A stretch of 64,000 bases of DNA from Rhabdophis nuchalis. Lineage: Eukaryota > Chordata > Lepidosauria > Squamata > Natricidae. Below are positions 21,818 to 64,000 of the stretch, piece by piece. Each line of letters opens with the position of its first letter. Positions within the stretch are counted from its first letter, which is position 1. Below the pieces are notes generated by a model. It made no database searches. It worked only from the letters and a program-made list of their open reading frames with translations, and was not told the origin of the DNA. The DNA lies in assembly GCA_039707465.1 (NCBI GenBank), contig CM077648.1, forward strand, positions 75,072,119 to 75,136,118. The letters run 5' to 3'. Position numbers and translations under genes: made by a program.

Positions 21818-22708
21818 CAATTGTGTATTTGGTTGTATTGTTAACAGGCAGTTTATTACAGCTGTTTTGTTTCAGGCACTTGGGTTGATATTTTGAGTTT
21901 GTGTTGATTAAGCTTTAATGAATTGGGAAAGAAATCATGTACTGTAATACTTCTGCATCAAAGCTTTACATGACATTATTTTTATAGTTTCTTCTACCAA
22001 AATAGCCTTCCGTTTTTCCAGTAACATTCCTTAATACATTTGTATAAAAGTGCATTTTTTTGTTTTCAGTGAAATGAGAATCAGGCAGCGTGAATGGCAT
22101 GAAATAAGGGAACTATTCCTTGTACTTTGAAAATACCTGGGTATGGATAGTTTTGGATATCATTAAAGTGTTACAACTCTTCTATACTATTTCCTAAGTT
22201 AAAGTTGGCAACTTCCACAACACATCTTTGCAAATGAGAGGATTGTGTTCTTTTTCTAATGTTTACAAAAATCCTAAGTATTTGTGTGGACTGAATGTAG
22301 ATTTGGAATGAAAATTTCCATTTGTGAAGTCCTTGATCCTGAATTTTGCATAATCTAGGGTGGCATTTTTACATTTCACACCTTTCTTATGCATACATAC
22401 TTATGCATTCAGATGTATGAATATTAAAGGATAACTCTATTTTTGACTAAAACAACTTTGGTTGGTAATTCAGACAATTTTGTCCAGATTTTAATATACA
22501 GTTCAAGCCTAACTATTTTTGAAAATCATTTTTCTAAATAAGAATAAATGTCTGAATATATTCAGGTTCTCAACTTAATATTCTTAGCAAGATTTTCTTG
22601 CTCACTTAACTAATAATGTTTATCTTTGCTGAATAGTAATATTACTGTTTAATAATAACCAATCTAAATTGCCTTTCTATTAGACTAAACTTTTTGAAAA
22701 CAGATAAA

Positions 22709-22714
22709 AATAAA
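22709..22714 (+). terminator. TBC1D15: Upstream candidate polyadenylation signal AATAAA, TBC1D15
   Basis: AATAAA hexamer about 900 bp after the stop codon. Could give a shorter 3'UTR isoform; no transcript evidence is available. Confidence 0.4.
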
Positions 22715-22912
22715 GTTGAAATTTTAATTTGCTTCCTTTGGTTCTGCCTAAGCTCCCTTTGGTGACACAACAAAACCTGGAGTTTCCTAGGGTAGACCAT
22801 TACATGCATATGAGAAAAATATAAGATTATACTATTATTTGATGTTTTACTGTAATGTAAAATATAATTTCATGTATTTGTTTCTATTTGAAGAGTATTG
22901 TACATATTATGA

Positions 22913-22918
22913 AATAAA
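22913..22918 (+). terminator. TBC1D15: Likely main polyadenylation signal AATAAA, TBC1D15
   Basis: AATAAA in GAAATAAAATGC, about 1.1 kb after the stop codon and the last good hexamer before intergenic DNA. Cleavage would be expected roughly 15-25 bp downstream. Confidence 0.6.
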
Positions 22919-22935
22919 ATGCAAAGTTTACTTAA

Positions 22936-23771
22936 AGATTTTTAATTAAGACATATTTAGCGGAAAACCGAAAAAAGAGTTCCTAAATTTCCAGTGTCTG
23001 TCAAGAGGCATTCAGTTCTTTTATGGCATAATACTTTGGTTATGAAATAAACAGGCTAGTGATGGAAGAAATTAAATTCTTTGTCCTATAGGCATCAGTG
23101 AGGTTGTATTCGTAAATAAGCAGTTGAATTTTGGTTTTCTGAAGATAAGCTTGAAAACCCAAATGTGATCCTCAGGACATACGTCAAAATCCCTTTTTCA
23201 TAATGACATCCTAATCCATGTTCTGGTAATAGAAAATCAGGCTTGCTTTTTCCAATATGATTAAAGTAGCTGTTAGAAAAAGGGAAGGAAATATTAAGTC
23301 ATCCCCAATTATCAAATGCAATCTGTCTCCAAAAGATTTGATTTCTTCTATATACATTCTGAAAAAGAACTTACTGAGAGTGAAGAAATATGCCCATGGT
23401 TTTCGTTGCTCAAAAGATAAAGCAAATTGTTGCATTAATGTGAGAGAACTGATGAAATGGCAAGTTATTAACACAGATATCAGGAGGTGAGATCTCTGTA
23501 GTCCTTGGCTTTAATTTGTTTGGGATTCTTATCTTTTATCAGTTAATAACAAAATACTCCATTTGGCAAATGGCAAGAAAGCAAGACCTAGCATCTCTAG
23601 GCTTTCATTTCCTGCTTACAGGAAATAATTTTTGGATTATCTTGCCCTTTTTGTTCTCTCATAGAACTTTGGCTTTTACATTATCATGTTAATACAACTG
23701 CAGGGTATATTTTTTTTCTATTGCTGTCTGTTGGCATGATTCCAAAATGAATACAAAGCTGACGTAATATG

Positions 23772-23803
<32 letters not shown>

Positions 23804-23838
23804 CCTCCCTCCCTCCCTCCCTCCCTCCCTCCCTCCCT

Positions 23839-23895
<57 letters not shown>

Positions 23896-25084
23896 TTTAT
23901 ACTTGCAATATTCAACGTGGAAAGATATCTGGAAAGCATAATTAGGATATGTATGCACATTGTAGGAATTCTGATTTTTCCCCATTATATTTACCTTACA
24001 TGACAACTTCATTATCAAAACCATGTTGCATATGTATTCATAAAAATGGTCAGATTAATTTGGTATTGGAAATAACTGAATAATTGCAACACAATAGCCC
24101 CAGTGATGATAGTTATTTAAAAATATCTGACATGCATAAAGCCTGTCTACCTTAAGTCAGCCAGGTGGAATAAGAGGAGACTCTTAAGGAAGGTAGTCCC
24201 GCCATTTTTAGTAGATGCAACCACAGGAATCCTCATGCAACCAAATTAGCTCTTCAATAAATATGGGAGTGGGACTTTATAAGAAACGAAGTAATGAGCT
24301 TTATTGTACCTGTCCTATAATGAATTGTTAAGAGTTCTAGAAACCTACACCTACATCATGTGCCAAAGTTCCTGGGAATTTAGCCTCATCTGTATTTGGC
24401 TAAAGAACACATCTATGAGTCTAAGCAGAATTGTCTAATTGAATTCTTATTTCCTGGGATTGGATAATACAACTATAATATTTAAATATTTGCACAATCT
24501 CTATACTTTAGAATTTATGCACTAAATAAAATTTATTTTTATGTATGATACTTCACCAATAAGTAACAGAAGGATTCCTTTGGTCTAATGTCAGTTGCTA
24601 AACTCAAATCTTTCACACAGTTGCCTCGTGTATACAAAATAGGTAAAGGACGAATGGTAAATCAATAAAACATCTTTATAATACTTTTAATCCTGTAATC
24701 ACACTCATTGGATTATAGTGTGAAGGCTTCTAACAATATTAAAGCACTCCTGGGAAAAGTATCAAACTCTCTTCATTCTTTTTAAAAATGTAATGTTTAT
24801 TCAGTGACATGAAAAGTGCATTTCTTGTTAACTGAAACATCAAGCTGCCCATCTTGCTTTGAGTATCACTCTTCGGTAATGGAATGCCATACAAATGTTC
24901 AAACGGCTCTCTCTCAAGAAAGCGCTAAACTGTTTCTGAAGTCCACTGATAAAAAAGTATAGTACTTTAAAAAAATAGTAACAAGTCAGAGGAAGCAAAC
25001 AGAAATTGCAAACAGAAGAGTCAAGAAAGAAGTGTGCTTCATGTGACAATCCTCATCAGTCTTTCATCAGTTCTTCACGAGGCG
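22936..25084. other. Intergenic region between TBC1D15 and TPH2
   Basis: About 2.15 kb of AT-rich DNA between the two genes, holding the pyrimidine-rich array at 23771-23895 but no clear transposon or gene. ORFs at 23211-23490 on both strands overlap each other and match no family I recognise. The proximal few hundred bases before 25085 are the presumed TPH2 promoter. Confidence 0.7.
23771..23895. repeat. (CT)n/(CCCT)n/(CA)n compound microsatellite
   Basis: A polypyrimidine run of CT, then about ten CCCT units, then CT, ending in (CA)n on the + strand. The strand asymmetry could permit triplex (H-DNA) formation. It lies 1.3 kb upstream of the TPH2 TATA box. Confidence 0.95.
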
Positions 25085-25092
25085 TATATAAA
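25085..25092 (+). promoter_or_regulatory. TPH2: TATA box of TPH2
   Basis: TATATAAA lies 144 bp upstream of the initiator ATG. Normal TATA spacing puts transcription start near 25115-25122, leaving a 5'UTR of about 115-120 bp with no upstream ATG. Confidence 0.75.
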
Positions 25093-25133
25093 CCCTTGCT
25101 GGGGGAGGTGAGAGGCGCTTGAAGTGTTTCTTG

Positions 25134-25168
25134 TTCAGCATCAGAGTGCTGAACAGCTGGACAGCTCC
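25134..25168 (+). promoter_or_regulatory. TPH2: REST/NRSF-like (NRSE/RE1) bipartite site in the TPH2 5'UTR
   Basis: The left half-site TTCAGCATC (25134-25142) resembles the RE1 left half TTCAGCACC. Eight bases later comes GAACAGCTGG (25151-25160), and a second right-half match GGACAGCTCC begins at 25159. A functional NRSE in the human TPH2 5'UTR with the two halves separated is known from the literature (from memory). The position and split architecture here agree, with the right half apparently duplicated. REST would restrict transcription to neurons. Confidence 0.6.
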
Positions 25169-25235
25169 CTGCGGGCAGCATTGCAAGCCTGTTTCCTTCT
25201 GCTCTGAACAGGGAAAACACAGTAGGGCTCCCACC

Positions 25236-64000
<38,765 letters not shown>

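Larger units (their letters stand above)
21818..22935 (+). other. TBC1D15: TBC1D15 3' untranslated region
   Basis: AT-rich non-coding sequence from the stop codon to just past the last AATAAA (22913-22918). I see no inserted transposon here, unlike almost every intron of comparable length. The downstream end is inferred from the polyadenylation signal. Confidence 0.7.

Noticed and set aside
23211..23490. Overlapping 87- and 77-codon ORFs between the genes
   Set aside because: They overlap antisense, show no domain, signal or codon pattern, and there is no splice or polyadenylation context to support them.

Overview
The window is vertebrate nuclear DNA: two multi-exon, intron-rich genes embedded in a dense field of transposable elements. 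The repeat families point to a squamate reptile and probably a snake (inference): L2/CR1-type LINEs with a GC-rich 3' hairpin followed by microsatellite tails, Sauria-like SINEs, hAT and mariner MITEs, Helitrons, and GATA/GACA arrays. No prokaryotic features, structural RNA genes or CRISPR arrays are present.

The two genes lie head-to-tail on the + strand. Positions 1940-21817 hold the last nine coding exons of TBC1D15, a Rab GTPase-activating protein. They include both catalytic fingers of the TBC domain, the stop codon and a 3'UTR ending near 22935. After only about 2.2 kb of intergenic DNA comes TPH2, the neuronal tryptophan hydroxylase. It has a TATA box at 25085, a 5'UTR with a REST/NRSE-like bipartite site at 25134-25168, and coding exons 1-8 (25236-63608). 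The window ends inside intron 8, so the last exons are missing. Every splice junction keeps frame. TPH2 intron 3 is only 126 bp and uses a GC-AG splice pair. TBC1D15 next to TPH2 in the same orientation matches the arrangement I recall in other amniotes.

The introns record transposon layering. (1) A 4.4-kb L2/CR1-type LINE (4760-9180, minus) carries an inactivating deletion and a 1.35-kb hAT element, and a sister copy (35211-37405, plus) keeps a long open reverse-transcriptase frame. (2) An L1-type element with an intact ORF1 but no ORF2 (27786-29683) is bounded by target-site duplications, like the half-L1 elements of mammals. (3) A second 2.1-kb ORF-bearing element (15707-17814) has a 12-bp duplication. 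(4) Two Helitrons lie at 12067-12565 and 31856-33413, and three mariner-like MITEs at 2536, 14220 and 62309. (5) A family of nearly perfect palindromic hAT MITEs inserts at 8-bp targets with a central TA. Long foldback sequences at 282-1350, 33838-34470 and 40955-41130 do not fit standard categories; several carry a hammerhead-ribozyme-like core.

Boundaries of transposons with visible target duplications or termini are precise. Other LINE and SINE boundaries are approximate. Family names come from recognised motifs, not database comparison.
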